Positions 1 through 10,734 of a stretch of 64,000 nucleotides of DNA are shown piece by piece. The notes under the pieces are model-generated. The model saw only the letters and a list, made by a program, of their open reading frames with translations, made no database searches and was not told where the DNA came from. Within the stretch, counting starts at the first letter, position 1. Each line of letters opens with the position of its first letter. Origin of the DNA: Cheiracanthium punctorium (taxonomy: Eukaryota > Arthropoda > Arachnida > Araneae > Cheiracanthiidae); the NCBI GenBank assembly GCA_038373885.1, contig JAWZYV010013272.1, positions 124,001 through 188,000 of the forward strand. Reading direction: 5' to 3'. Both the position numbers and the translations under genes were made by a program.

Positions 1-59
1 GTTGCCAGTTCTAAGGCCATTTCAAAGAGCGCCTTTATTGGAATTTTATGTTTGGCGCC

Positions 60-535
60 CCCTGCCTTTCTCAGAGCTTTAGTTATCAGGGCAAAGCTAC
101 ACAAGAGTAATCTGCCTAAGGGCGGAGCGGAGGGAAGCATTCGTCAGGAGTTTTTGGGGGTTCTAACACAATTTCACTTTTCATTTGAAGAAAACCGCCC
201 AAAACTCTAAATCGACAGTCGCGCGAGAGGCCTGATTTTGATTTCATTTGTAGGATAATGGCCGAGTGTCAACACGAGGGATCGAGGCCGAGGGAGTATC
301 CTCCGTGGAGGTCTTTTTAAGGTGTCATAAACCGTATTTAAGTGAAATTTCGAAGAAAACCACGGAAAACTTCAACGGGCCTAACTTAGGTTTGAACCAA
401 GCACTTTCCGTCTCCCAGTTGAGAGCGCTATGCGCTCAGCCACTGGTCGGTCCGCGAGAGGTCTCTGGACCTGTGAACTTCAGCCTCCTTTCCCAATGTT
501 CATGGTCTTATCCACTCAGGCATTGGTCGGCAAAC
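60..535 (-). repeat. tRNA-derived SINE copies (two, adjacent), minus strand
   Basis: Read on the minus strand, the unit near 250-535 has a tRNA-like head. Box A resembles TGGCTGAGTGG and box B is GGTTCAAACC, followed by a body with TTTTCCGTGGTTTTCTTCGA and CCTTAAAAAGACCTCC. Positions 60-250 match the body of a related SINE (AGAAAACCGCCCAAAACTC). The open frame at 266-550 lies wholly in this SINE and is not a gene. The same pair recurs inverted at 25375-25870, because both sit inside the duplicated composite element. Confidence 0.7.
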
Positions 536-937
536 AAGATTTTAATGTAAAATGCTTTATAATCGATGCATACGGAAACACTTTTTTTTTTTAAACTTTC
601 ACTGTCTTCAATTTAAATTTATTTCCTTCTCTCCCCCCCCCCTCTCTTTCTTTTCTTAAGGTCCGTATCTTTTTTCGACGTTACATGCAGTGATGTAAAA
701 TACCCCAGTATTTATTTTTAAAGGTAAATACCTCGGTACATACCCAAAATCGTATTTATTTTTCAACTAAGACTATGGTTTAAAAAATGCTTGTGTTCGT
801 GCATAACCACACCTATGTACTGAGTGAAAGGTTAAATAAAGAAAAATGTGAAACTTAAAACTTTTACAACTTTTTTAGCTCATGAAAATTTATAAAATGC
901 AACAAAGGAAAAAAGCTACATGATGCATGTTGTATAA

Positions 938-1340
938 CAGCCATTCCCAAACTTTTAATATTGCGCCCCCCCCCACACACACACACACATAACCAAGGAT
1001 AACTTACGACGGCGCTCCCCTTAGCTCCCATTCCTCAGCATACATACAATTTTTTATTTTTCAGTAATGCACTTTATTCATTTTCAGTCCACATGCACAT
1101 TTAGTGCCATTTTCTACAAAATAATGTTATCGATAAAGTCTGAATAGCGAATAGTGTTTGAATTGAGCGAAAATAGATAGTTTTGGAGCAAAAAATAAAT
1201 AAATATAAATAAATAGATAAAAATAAATAAATAAATAAGACGATTTTTTAATATATGCATTATCACTTGCTCTTTGCCAGTTTTTCTTGTCCCCCCCTCC
1301 CCCTGCAAGTGCTCTGCGCCTCACTGGCTGTGAACCGCTG
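938..1340. mobile_element. hAT MITE, family B, copy in left arm
   Basis: The ends are CAGCCATTCCC and the complement of CAGCGGTTCAC, an imperfect terminal inverted repeat. The element is flanked on both sides by the identical 8-bp duplication TTGTATAA (930-937 and 1341-1348). An 8-bp duplication with CAG ends is typical of hAT. The interior holds C-runs, a CA run and an (AAAT)n tract near 1190-1240, but no coding capacity. The matching copy in the inverted arm is 24581-24950. Confidence 0.85.
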
Positions 1341-1597
1341 TTGTATAAAATTCTTGATTAAATATAACCTTTTTAAATTGAGAGGAGCAATGCATTTTTA
1401 AATGTAAAAAAAAAAAAAAAGAAACAGTAAAAGAAAAAGAAATTCAACAAACTAAATATATACTAGAAGTGTGCCAGATCGTTAAAAAGTTAAGTCCGCG
1501 GATACGGATCTCTAAATAGATAATTTGTAGTAACATCCACGGAAACGGATCTTTTCTTTAGAAATTATATTGAAGAATACATCATCTTCATATGTCA

Positions 1598-1765
1598 CTG
1601 GAAATGGTAGACGGGCGAAGTGTGAAGTCCAGGGTTCGTGTTCCATCGCGCGTTCTAACCGTTTGGAGTTTTCCGTGGTTTTCTCCGAAACTTTGCGTAA
1701 ATACTGGTTGGGACCCCTTAGGAAGACCCCCCCCCCACTGAGGGAAACTCCCCTCCCCCTTTGTG
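1598..1765 (+). repeat. SINE fragment, plus strand
   Basis: The region contains a box-B-like GGGTTCGTGTTCC and the family body AGTTTTCCGTGGTTTTCTCC, then ACCCCTTAGGAAGACCCCCC. The box A part is weak. It shares the body with the SINEs at 250-535 and 32416-32625. The two overlapping open frames here are SINE sequence. The inverted counterpart is near 24160-24330. Confidence 0.6.
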
Positions 1766-2486
1766 TTGTCTTTCTGACGAAATTTATAAGCGGCTTCGAG
1801 CCAAGCACTCAAATCCCATATACGTGTTCGAAATAACAACATCATGTTCAAGTGATAATTTCATACATATTTTGTGAAATATGTACCACAATGATAACTT
1901 TCAGATCATGTGTATTGTATGTTTTAAAAAATTAATGTTGTGGTTAAAATTACATTTGTAATAATCTTAATAGAGTTTTATGAGCATTAAATTATTGAAA
2001 CGCTACTACCTGACCGTGACCAAGCGGATTTTTAAATTTATAGAGTATATTACTATCGTATTAAGACAGTAGTTCGAAAAAATTATGTTGTTTTGGTACA
2101 TAAATACCATTACTAACTATGTCAGACACTTAAAAATTTTAAGGTTCTCTCTTCACAAGCTGTATTAGACATTATAACAAACGATAAACCTCTGATAATT
2201 AAGAAACTTTCAGAAAAAAAATTGTATCGTAACATGATGGTGTTCTTGTACTGTAACAATAAAAATCATGAATAATTATGTGTAAATAGCATACGCTATA
2301 TAACTAAAACGGGGGAGGTCCTAAGTTCTCCCTAAAAAGATTTAGCTCCCTATATGAAAATTAAACTTCCTATCGTAAGAATAAAAGATAGAGCTCTTTA
2401 GCGTTTGGCTGGTAGATGAAACCCACCACGTAGAAATATTAAAAAAAAAATCACGAAGTTAAGCCAATAGTTAAATACATGCTGAT

Positions 2487-2653
2487 CAGGGGCGTAGCCA
2501 GAAATTTTTCATTTCAATTTTTACGACTACTGCAACTACTCACATATATGCATACATGTGGGTGATAAGGGAGTGAAGAATAAGCATTTTGTATAGCAAA
2601 AAATTCCTCATCAATTTGACTCCCCTAACCCCCCCCCCTTGGCTACGCCCCTG
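2487..2653. mobile_element. hAT MITE, family M1
   Basis: A 167-bp element with terminal inverted repeats CAGGGGCGTAGCCA / TGGCTACGCCCCTG and a perfect 8-bp duplication ATGCTGAT (2479-2486 and 2654-2661). The inside has the family signature TGCAACTACTC..ATATATGCATAC..GTGAAGAATA..ATTTTGTAT and a C-run next to the right terminus. No coding capacity. Other copies: 15968, 23259 and 35059. Confidence 0.93.
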
Positions 2654-3072
2654 ATGCTGATAGATTTGATTCGATTTTGATGAAACGGCTGATTATCTAC
2701 TCGAGGATCTAGGCCGAAGAGGGATGCCCTTCATAGGAGACTTTCTAAGGGATCCTAACCCGTACTGATTGATTTAAACTACCAATTTAAACGAGAGATT
2801 TTTATGCCAAACAAAACACGATTCACTTAAAAATATGTAATATTGGCAAAACTTTTTGGAATATAAATCCTTGATGTGATGTAAAGACTAAAATAAGTTA
2901 CTTACAGAAAGGTGATAAAAAAAAAAAAAAAAAAAAAAAAACACTTTAAAAAAAAACTTTATAACCATAAAAAAATCTGATAGGAATTATATCATCTTAA
3001 TAGTTTTTGAAAACTTTATAAACACCAAAAATCTCTTATTAAACGTTTGTATTCAAAATACTACTATATAGT

Positions 3073-3231
3073 CAGTGGCGTAACGAGTGGGGGAGGGGTT
3101 GGTTGCCAGAACCCCCCCTAAAATTTAGCAGAGTTCTATTATTGACATGAAGAATGCCATCCATAATGTAGATTATCCGTTATACAACAGTGCCTAAATC
3201 CCCCTAAAAATTTTTTCTGGCTACGCTACTG
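3073..3231. mobile_element. hAT MITE, family M2
   Basis: A 159-bp element beginning CAGTGGCGTAAC and ending GGCTACGCTACTG (imperfect inverted repeats), flanked by the perfect 8-bp duplication TATATAGT (3065-3072 and 3232-3239). The inverted arm carries the same insertion at 22684-22841. The ends resemble family M1, but the interior is unrelated. Confidence 0.88.
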
Positions 3232-3237
3232 TATATA

Positions 3238-3990
3238 GTTATGCTGATCCCTGACTCACTGATTCTGTGACGATTCCGGGTAACCACTCCAAGATAGAAC
3301 TTTTACCACCATAATTCCAAAGAGGTTAAAAAGCTAAGCACATAAAGCATGATAACATTTACACTGTTTATACAATCCGCTTGAAAATTTTCATAATTAT
3401 GTATATAAAACAATCTGCGCTTCTTTAAAACTGAAAATACACCAGCTCCTTCATTTTTAAGCGATTTTTTGCTATTTTCAGCTTTATTTTATTTCCGAGA
3501 GTAAAAAAAAAAGAATCATTAGCGAGACAAAATGAGATGTCGCAAAGTGACAATTACGTCACATTGAAGTCAAAGTTATCAGGCTTTGAAGGGAAAATGC
3601 GAATCCAATTCGTTTAAAATAGTTTTGCCAGATTTATAAGTTTTTTTTTTCACAAATAAAAAGATTTACTCTGCTCGAAGCATTGATTTAGAGGGAATAT
3701 TCCCAGCGAAACGAAATCGTTCGAATGCGAAAAGTGTCCGCATACTTCCAGAAGAACATGAAATTCGATTTCGATACGTAACAAAAATTGAATATGAAGT
3801 TATTTATTTTAAATAGACGCAGATTAAATATATTATATGTAGACATGTTTTTGCGAAATTTTTTTTCTAGCCCACGTTGTAATTGCTTCCACAACGGGCA
3901 GTCTTTTAGTGCTATAATTAAAAAAAATCTGAGTAACTCCACTCGACTTTCCGAACACTTACGATTAAGATCGTGACCAAACATTTAAGT
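3238..3990 (+). repeat. Dispersed repeat family R1
   Basis: Begins near GCTGATCCCTGACTCACTG and ends beyond a hairpin-forming stretch at 3869-3899 (GCCCACGTTGT..ACAACGGGC). Related copies are at 9492-10045, 10735-11200 (opposite), 21929-22680 (opposite) and 54528-55104 (opposite). A short minus-strand frame at 3688-3984 has similar translations in the other copies. I cannot tell whether that is coding or merely shared DNA. Confidence 0.6.
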
Positions 3991-4016
3991 AAATTTTAAT
4001 GAATGAATAATTCAAA

Positions 4017-4585
4017 CATATATACCAAATTGAAGCTCAATCGAATGTATCGTTTAAACGCTAGCGCACTTTCAAGAATTTCCCCCTTAATCCATAATGT
4101 AAAAGAGATCTTTGTCGTATCCCTGTAGGAAAACTATAAGTCCTATACACACCAAAATCAATACCTGTTTTGCGACGGGGGTTTATAACATATATACCCA
4201 ATTTGAGCTCAATCGATTGCATCGTTTAAACGCTAGCGCACATTCAAGAATTTCCCCCCATAAGCTGTTAGGTTAAAGAAATCTTTGTCGTAGCCCTGTA
4301 GAAATACTATAAGTCCTATACACACCAAAATCAATACCGGTTTTGCGACGGGGGTTTATAACATATATATCCAATTTGAGCTCAATCGAATGCCCCGTTT
4401 AGGAGCTATCGTGTTCACTCACATACACACAAACACATACACACACACATACACACACACACACCTCGTAAAAATAGCATAAGTGAATTCAGAAGATCTC
4501 AAAACGTGTCAATACACCAAAATCTCGAAGTCGAATTTTTTTATGATTACAATACTTTCTTTACATGGTAGATGTTCGGAAAATA
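4017..4585 (+). repeat. Tandem array (~175-185 bp units) with CA microsatellite and 3' hairpin; Helentron-like
   Basis: Two full units and a partial third each contain AATTTGAGCTCAATCGA-like, CGTTTAAACGCTAGCGCAC and CACACCAAAATCAATACC blocks. After them come a CA/CATA microsatellite (4420-4463), a spacer, and ATGATTACAATACTTTCTTT leading into a degraded hairpin near 4555-4585. The order tandem units, microsatellite, 3' hairpin is known for Helentron-derived non-autonomous elements (DINE-1/HINE). The assignment is inference. A divergent copy with an intact hairpin is at 38594-39520. Confidence 0.5.
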
Positions 4586-4761
4586 ATAAAGGGAGATTTA
4601 GTTTTCTAATATGCATACACACACATGCGCACGCGCGCATATGTGTGTGCAAGTGCGTAAATTTGACAGCCCTCCTCAGAAAATTTTGAGCCCCCCCCCC
4701 TAGAAAAACGGTCTAGCTACGGCCCTGAGTGGCTGGAGCACAGTTAACAGTTTTATTTGTA

Positions 4762-4948
4762 CAGTGGAACTTGTCTAATGGGCCTCTTAATGGGCTTACC
4801 CTTGGGAAGAACTGAACTGGTCACCTTATAAAGACGGTCACCTTACAAAGGTGGTAAAGTGTGGGGTTGTAAAGCGAAATTGCATTAAAGTTGTCACTAT
4901 AGACAGACGATCTCTTTACCAAGGTGGTCACTTTAGCAGGTTCCATCG
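4762..4948. mobile_element. pogo/Tigger-like MITE
   Basis: Starts CAGTGGAACTTGTCTAATGG just after a TA (4760-4761). It ends AGCAGGTTCCATCG before another TA (4949-4950). The ends form an imperfect inverted repeat of the CAGTGGAACCT type used by pogo-like Tc1/mariner elements. The interior mentions GGTCACCTTA and GGTGGTCACTTTAG blocks; no frame is present. Confidence 0.55.
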
Positions 4949-6180
4949 TATTTGCATGGACGACAGCACACTGATACCGGGGGGGGGGGGGGAATCTTCT
5001 GTTGCTCTCTCCATTTTATAGGGGACGGAGTTTGCGGTTTAGTGCAGAAATATTTTATCGGTAAACCCCGAATTGTCATTAAAAAGTCGTAAAATTCGCG
5101 ACGAGAATGCCCTCTTACCCACTGCAGTCACGTTAGACGCAGCGGCAAACAGCATCGGCCTTAAGTGATGCTGAAGCATGGACGAACAATCCAGCCCTAC
5201 GCAATTTGTACAGCTTTCATTCTTTCAACTGCTCTCATAAGTTGTCCACACCACCCAGGTGTATGGGTACAAATCCTTATTATAAAAGTACAACATATTC
5301 TAAGATGTCAGACAAAGCGAGTACCTGGCAATGTATAGCTGGTCGGGTTTTAAAAAAGAAAGCTCAAATTGTAAATAGCAATTGAGGTTGGTTTACTACA
5401 GTCCTCACAGAAAAGGATTGGAATTACTTAATCTGGAAAATTTAATGCCATCCTAAAATGCGAAAATGTATGCTGTGAACACTGTACATTGTACTGTGCC
5501 TGTGAAATGGGTTCAATAATGCATTCAGCAATTATACTCTGTACACACTAAAATGTTAATGGGTAAAGCCCGCGAACAACAACATGAATATAGGTCGTTG
5601 CTGATTAGCCACGTCTTGTCGTCACTACTGTGGTAAGGCGACATTTTTCTGGCGAAATTTACGACTTTATAATGAACAGTCGGAATCTACCAACGAAAGC
5701 TTAATGTGTTAAACTGAAAACCCTGTCCCCCCACACAATGGAGAGAGCAACGGAACATTTTTTCCCGTATCAGTCCCGTCGTCCGTTGAAACGCATAAAA
5801 CACGTGGCTTATGAGCATCGGCCTTAACTTGATTGATATAGAGCGCACGATAGCTCTGCCCCCCCCCCTTCCGAGTTTTCGTTAGACGGTTCTTGTAGCA
5901 GACAACATACTTATTTAGGTGTGATATACCATGTCTAATTATACATTGGGAGAAAAAGTATTGGGGAATCAATGTATCAACCTAATGAAAAAACGGAGCC
6001 CCCCCCCAGATGGTTTCTCTGGATCCGCCCCTGGTTGGCAGTCACGAAGAATAGATTTGATTTCTATAAAAATAGTTGCGGGTGATATAGCTTCACGAGA
6101 ATCCTTTACTTTTTAGCACGTCATTTACCGTAAATAAAATTCTCACGATTATTTTTAACACCACTGACATCTGCTGAAAA
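4949..6180. other. No gene seen; diffuse inverted similarity
   Basis: No gene is supported. A stretch near 4965-5025 (GACGACAGCACACTGATACC, a G-run, GTTGCTCTCTCCATT) matches, in inverted orientation, one near 5725-5795. CATCGGCCTTAA occurs near both 5150 and 5815, so an old rearranged repeat is likely. Near 6018-6030 is GGATCCGCCCCTG, which looks like a lone hAT terminus. The short frames at 5709-5972 and 5931-6116 show no family features. Confidence 0.45.
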
Positions 6181-6312
6181 ATGGAAGAATGCGAGAACAG
6201 CTGGATACATTGCCCAATGCTGAAAAAAGGGCAGCCGTTGCCATCGCTCGACTTAACTACCAGCAGGATGGCGGACGATCGAAACGTTCATCGCGTGCCA
6301 CAGATCTAGAAA

Positions 6313-6366
6313 CCCTTTTTTGACGACAGCTGGCTGTGCCGCACAGCCAGCTGCTTTAAAAAAGGG
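6313..6366. repeat. Near-perfect hairpin; second copy at 6733-6787
   Basis: The sequence runs CCCTTTTTTGACGACAGCTG, GCTGTGC, then GCACAGCCAGCTGCTTTAAA and AAAGGG. The arms are about 26 bp with few mismatches and almost no loop. The same hairpin is present in opposite orientation at 6733-6787. It lies beside GTCTCTAG, the site used by the adjacent MITE. Confidence 0.85.
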
Positions 6367-6373
6367 TCTCTAG

Positions 6374-6549
6374 TAGGGATGGACGCGAGACGGCATTTTG
6401 CGATACGAGACAGAGATTTACAGCTTTTTTGCGAGACGAGACAAACATTTTTAACATTATGATATAGGGATTTTTGCGAGACGAGACAAAGCTTTTCGGC
6501 TGTTTTGCGAGACGCGAGACGCCCATTTTTCGTCTCGCATCCATCCCTA
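6374..6549. mobile_element. hAT MITE, family C
   Basis: A 176-bp element with ends TAGGGATGGACGCGAGACG and the complement CGTCTCGCATCCATCCCTA, flanked by the perfect 8-bp duplication GTCTCTAG (6366-6373 and 6550-6557). The uninterrupted target survives nearby at about 6786-6793 (GGGTCTCTAGATCTG). Inside are several direct copies of TTTTGCGAGACGAGAC. A second full copy is at 10136-10310. Confidence 0.93.
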
Positions 6550-6888
6550 GTCTCTAGATCTGTGGCACGCGATGAACGTTTCGATCGTCCGCCATCTTGC
6601 TGGTAGTTAAGTCCAGCGATGGCAACGGCTGCCCTTTTTTCAGCATTGGGCAATCTATCCAGCTGTTCTCGCATTCTTCCATTTTTCTGTCTCGTCTCGC
6701 AAAATGCCGTCTCGCGTCCATCCCTACTAGAGACCCTTTTTTAAAGCAGCTGGCTGTGCGGCACAGCCAGCTGTCGTCAAAAAAGGGTCTCTAGATCTGT
6801 GGCACGCGATGAACGTTTCGATCGTCCGCCATCTTGCTGGTAGTTAAGTCGAGCGATGGCAACGGCTGCCCTTTTTTCAGCATTGGGA

Positions 6889-7680
6889 AAGGGTTGCGCC
6901 TCAAAGGGTTAAAATTGGCCAAGGAGGGAGCAAAGTTAGGTATTTTTCAAAAGTGCCTGTGAAAAGGGATATTTCTCTTCCGTTACTGTCGCAGTTCTTA
7001 GGAAGAGGCTCTATTCTGCTGATCATAATTGAGAAACTTATAATACTTCACTTATATACTTGAATGACACAGGTATTATACCGAGACAAGAGTTCCTTTT
7101 CAGTTTTAAAGGCTGAAAGTCACAATAGAACATTATAGTTTGGGCAGATATTCCTCAAGGCAGAAAGTTGAATTTGATTTTTAATTTGAATTCTTTCTAA
7201 CCTAGAGATTTGATTCTGGAAATAGGGTAACCAACCGTATTCCGAAATTGGTCTCATAAATATGCAAGTAAATTTCAGAGTAGGGACATCCGATGCACCG
7301 ATATATATTTAAGATTTATTTAAATTCAAAATTTTAAATAAATTTAAGATTTCTCGAAAATTGCAGAAAGTTTCAGTGCAGTGCCTGAAAATGACTTAAG
7401 CGAGGAAATTAAATTTGTTAATTTAATAGACTGCTAATCAACTTAAAAAATGGGCATTGAAATTTCATAAAAGTTTGTTAGATTTCGCAATTTTGTGAAA
7501 ATTGTGTAAATTTTAACTGCCGCAAACAATTGCCAAGATTTGTAACTTTTGGCGGTATATTGTGGTGAAAAACTACAATTGGGCAGTATTATTCAATGGA
7601 AATGGAACGATGTATAAAATATGATCTGATGAGGCAATTAACATGAAACAAATTAGTAAATTTTGAGTATTTACCCCAAC
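6889..7680. other. No gene or clear repeat recognised
   Basis: AT-rich sequence with a few A/T-rich near-repeats around 7310-7350. I see no open frame with family features, no inverted termini and no RNA gene. Confidence 0.5.
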
Positions 7681-8140
7681 ATGGCCGAGTGGATAAGGCA
7701 CTGATTGTTTGTTAGTTTTGGCAACAGTTTAGTTTGTTTGTTTTGGCAGGATTGGGCAAGGGGCATCTACCAAGGAGAGATGGCTTGTACGGAGGTCTTT
7801 TTAAGGGGCTCTAGATGTAACGTATTCACGTTACATCTAGAGAAAACCGCCCAAAACTCCAGACCGTTAAATCGACAGCGACACGATAGGCCCGAACTTG
7901 GGACCTTCACACATCAGCCACCTACCATATAAGGCACTGAACATGGTAATCGTCTGACGGGTGAAGGTTCCAGGTTAGGGCCTATCGCGCGGATGTCGAT
8001 CTAATGGTCTGGAATTTTGGTTGGTTTTCTCCAGATGTAACATGACTACGTGTTAGAACACCCCTTAAATGGTCCCCAGACCACGGCACCCCCCACCCCC
8101 GTAGGCGCAGATGCCCCTCGTCAAGGCTTGCCATAACGCA
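7681..8140 (+). repeat. tRNA-derived SINE (host copy), interrupted
   Basis: Box A ATGGCCGAGTGGATAAGGCA begins at 7681. The element continues at 7941 with CATGGTAATCGTCTGACGGG and a degenerate box B (GGTTCCAGGTTAGG). It then runs through GGTTTTCTCCAGATGTAAC and ACCCCTTAAATGG to about 8140. A second SINE of the same type, in reverse, splits it at 7705-7928. A tRNA-Ser/Leu-like ancestor fits the GGCCGAGTGG head. This is not a functional tRNA gene. Confidence 0.75.
7705..7928 (-). mobile_element. SINE inserted into a SINE, 12-bp duplication
   Basis: Minus-strand SINE with body GAGTTTTGGGCGGTTTTCTC and a tail rich in CAAA units. It is flanked by the 12-bp direct repeat ATAAGGCACTGA (7693-7704 and 7929-7940), which belongs to the host SINE. 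Box A is missing, so the copy is 5'-truncated or starts at an alternative head. The 7705-7932 open frame is this SINE. Confidence 0.82.
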
Positions 8141-8866
8141 AAATCAGAAACAATTCTGAGTATTTAAGTCTAGAACATTGAGCCTAAAATAAAGGTGAAA
8201 ACATAATTTTCCGGAACTTCTTAAAATTGTTCTTTGGGGTTATACGAGAGAAAGCGACATTTAATATAACATTTTAAATTCTCCCGTAACATCGACTAAC
8301 TTAACACACCATAGTGCTTCATTTATTTTGCGAGCATTAAAAAACCTTTCCTGTCTGCTGCATTATAGTTTTACCAAACCTACTCCGTGACGATTGTTGG
8401 ACCTTCCTGAGTATCTGGGGTTGTGTTACAACGCACGGTAGAAAGTTACTCCACTCTTATCCAGGTTACGCCTCTGTCGAAATGACAATCAGCAAAATAA
8501 GGAATAAACAGGAACATCTGTCCTCAAAATAAACATTTCCTTGGAAGTAGCCACGAGTTTCCTTGCCCCTTATCAGTATAACGTGCTGTACAACTTTTAT
8601 CTTTTGCTCTAGAGAGTTAGCTTATAGAAGGGACGAAAATAAATAAGTCGACAAAACATAAAGCAGATATGAAAATCTTTATATGAGTTACATCTAAGTT
8701 TTTGGTAGAGAACGCATGGATCTGGCGCAGAACTTGTGCAAAACTATGCTTTTTGAATCAGGAAATACCATGAGACTTTCGATACAGAGCCCTTCAAAAA
8801 ATGCTTGTATTATTTAATCATGCATACCTAAAAAAAAAAAAGAAAAAAAAAAGAATAGTCTAAAAT
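8141..8866. other. No gene seen
   Basis: AT-rich sequence without supported genes. Near 8829-8855 is an A-rich tract with interspersed G. No termini or tandem repeats recognised. Confidence 0.5.
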
Positions 8867-9099
8867 GAATCGGTGAGTGCAGAAACCACCTCAGTCACAA
8901 AAATGAAATTTTTTTCAGGAGAGAGAAAAAACTTCATAACTCCTCCAAATTTTCAAATATTTAAACTTATTTTTTTCCTCTGTCATAACATGCATTTATG
9001 TTTCTGTCATGCAAATATTACCTAATTTATGAAGTTTTTTCTCTCTCCTGAAAAAAATTTCCTGTTTGTGACTGAGGTGGTTTCTGCACTCACCGATTC
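8867..9099. mobile_element. Foldback element with ~73-bp arms
   Basis: The left arm (8867-8938) begins GAATCGGTGAGTGCAGAAAC and passes through CACCTCAGTCAC and AGGAGAGAGAAAAAACTTC. The right arm (9026-9099) is its complement with few differences. The spacer is about 87 bp of AT-rich DNA. The long arms suggest a foldback-type or long-TIR MITE. No clear target duplication beyond AAAT. The 9029-9259 frame begins in the right arm and is not a gene. Confidence 0.75.
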
Positions 9100-9491
9100 A
9101 AATATATCAAGCACCCGTTACAATTGCCTGCACAACGGACTTTACCTACTAGTTGATAATAATAGGCATGTGCTAATTATTAATAAACTATCATTAGTTA
9201 ACGTTAATTATTGTGCGAGAAGACTATCAAGACAGATTATTTATTCAGGGACACATTAAGAGTTTAACATATTTTAGAATTCAAACTGCACCTCCGTAAT
9301 CTTCATACGTTACATCGAATTCTTCTTCAGCATCAGTCAAAAGTGAATCTCTTTCTGTGTCACCATCTTCCTGATTTTTCGATATTTTCGCACCCATCAC
9401 TTCAGAAAACTAGAGAGCGATAAGAAAAGCCATTGTTATGTTTACTATACGTTCATACATACTTATCATGCGATTCACTATCCGACTGGTT

Positions 9492-10045
9492 AAGCTGATC
9501 CCTGACTCACTCTCTAACAGTTCCACACAGGCAACCACTTCAATGTAAAACTTTTACCGCTATTACTCCAAGAAGATTAAAATGTTCAAAAAGATACAAA
9601 AGACCAAAAAGCGTAATAATATCTACACCGTTTGAACAACACGCTTCAAAATTTTCACAATTATGTATAAAAATATAGAGAACAATCTGCGCTACTTTAA
9701 AAATCTGAAAATCCACCTATTGCCTCATTTTAAGCGCTTTTTCGTTATTTTCAGCTCCATTTTATTTCGGAGAATAAAAAAAGGGAAGCTTTTCCGTCAC
9801 AAAATTAGGCTTTGCGAGGGACAATGACGTCATATTTGCGGTTTCAGTTCGTTTTAAACAAGCGAAAGTTTCCGCACGTTTCCAGAAGAGCATGAAATTC
9901 GATTTGGGTATATAATAAAAATTGAATATGAAGTAATTTATTTTAAATAGACGAAAATGAAATATATTGAGTGTAGACATATTTTCATCAATTTTTTCCC
10001 CTAGTGCCCGTTGTAATTACCTCCACGACGGGGCTTTGACTTCTA
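9492..10045 (+). repeat. Dispersed repeat family R1, second copy
   Basis: Starts AAGCTGATCCCTGACTCACT and ends past the hairpin-like GCCCGTTGTAATTACCTCCA. It is diverged from the 3238-3990 copy but colinear, including the block ATGAAATTCGATTT and the ATTGAATATGAAGT stretch. Confidence 0.6.
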
Positions 10046-10135
10046 GTTTTCTATATTTTCTAATAAAACATTTTTGCCAAACGTTCCAATTTTTCGCGAA
10101 TTGAAATTGTCACCTTACGTTCTAATTTGTACAAC

Positions 10136-10310
10136 TAGGGATGGACGCGAGACGACTTTTTGCGAGACGAGACAGAGATTTACAGCTTTTTTGCGAGACG
10201 AGACAGACATTTTTAACATTATGATATAGGGATTTTTGCGAGACGAGACAAGCTTTTCGGCTGTTTTGCGAGACGCGAGACGCCAATTTTTCGTCTCGCG
10301 TCCATCCCTA
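10136..10310. mobile_element. hAT MITE, family C, second copy
   Basis: A 175-bp element, ends TAGGGATGGACGCGAGACG and CGTCTCGCGTCCATCCCTA, with the perfect 8-bp duplication TGTACAAC (10128-10135 and 10311-10318). The interior matches the 6374 copy closely and has the same GCGAGACGAGAC direct repeats. The long minus-strand frame at 10115-10402 is MITE sequence. Confidence 0.94.
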
Positions 10311-10411
10311 TGTACAACCACACCGCGAGCTGTGATGTACAACCAATAATTAAGGTTACTAAAAACCAATGATAATCTTTTTCGGCGCATGTTCAAACAC
10401 AAAAATATTTC

Positions 10412-10415
10412 AAAA

Positions 10416-10455
<40 letters not shown>

Positions 10456-10466
10456 TTATTTATTTT
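10412..10466. repeat. A-run, (TA)n and (TTTA)n microsatellite
   Basis: A poly(A) stretch is followed by about fourteen TA units and then TTTA units. Simple repeat. Confidence 0.9.
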
Positions 10467-10734
10467 TCCGGTTGAGTCCGGGACCCCATTCCACCAAGTT
10501 GCTGATAAATGAATAAATGGTGACTTTATGCGAATGTATGGCAAACCTTATGAAAGCCTCCATTTTGATCCCCAGTGCTAGGATAATTTCAGTAAGGTGT
10601 GATTGCGGCAAAAAAAAAAAAAAAAAAAAAATCTACCGTTTAGATTTTTAAAAAATAGTTTCAGATCTCAGAAAATTTAATTCTAAATTAAGAAGTGCTG
10701 TTCAATATGTCGTGTAAGTAAAATATCTTTTTTT

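Larger units (their letters stand above)
1..4727 (-). mobile_element. hAT-like composite element, copy 1 (cut by window start)
   Basis: This segment is the reverse complement of 21205-25872, with small indels; paired coordinates sum to about 25,873-25,932. Its right end reads CTAGCTACGGCCCTG, the complement of the CAGGGCCGTAGCTAG terminus of copy 2. The other terminus lies before the window, about 500 bp away judging from copy 2. It contains the same inner insertions as copy 2: SINEs, a hAT MITE at 938, MITEs at 2487 and 3073, a dispersed repeat at 3238 and a tandem array at 4017. I see no transposase reading frame, so it looks non-autonomous. The hAT assignment rests on the CAGGG terminus and the imperfect 8-bp duplication around copy 2. 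Confidence 0.8.
6181..6888. repeat. Complex inverted duplication around hairpins and a MITE
   Basis: The block at about 6181-6310 (GGAAGAATGCGAGAACAGC..GCGTGCCACAGATCTAG) recurs inverted at 6551-6680. It recurs again, in the inverted orientation, at 6792-6888. The interval 6684-6888 as a whole is an inverted copy of about 6208-6407, including the hairpin and one end of the MITE. The open frames at 6306-6794 all fall in this structure and are not genes. Confidence 0.85.

Noticed and set aside
6306..6674. 122-codon frame at the inverted duplication
   Set aside because: It runs through the hairpin and family C MITE; the repeated CLVSQK-type peptide is just the GCGAGACGAGAC direct repeat.
7681..7955. 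Possible tRNA gene (GGCCGAGTGG head)
   Set aside because: Box A and a degenerate box B are present, but no cloverleaf; the sequence continues into a SINE body.
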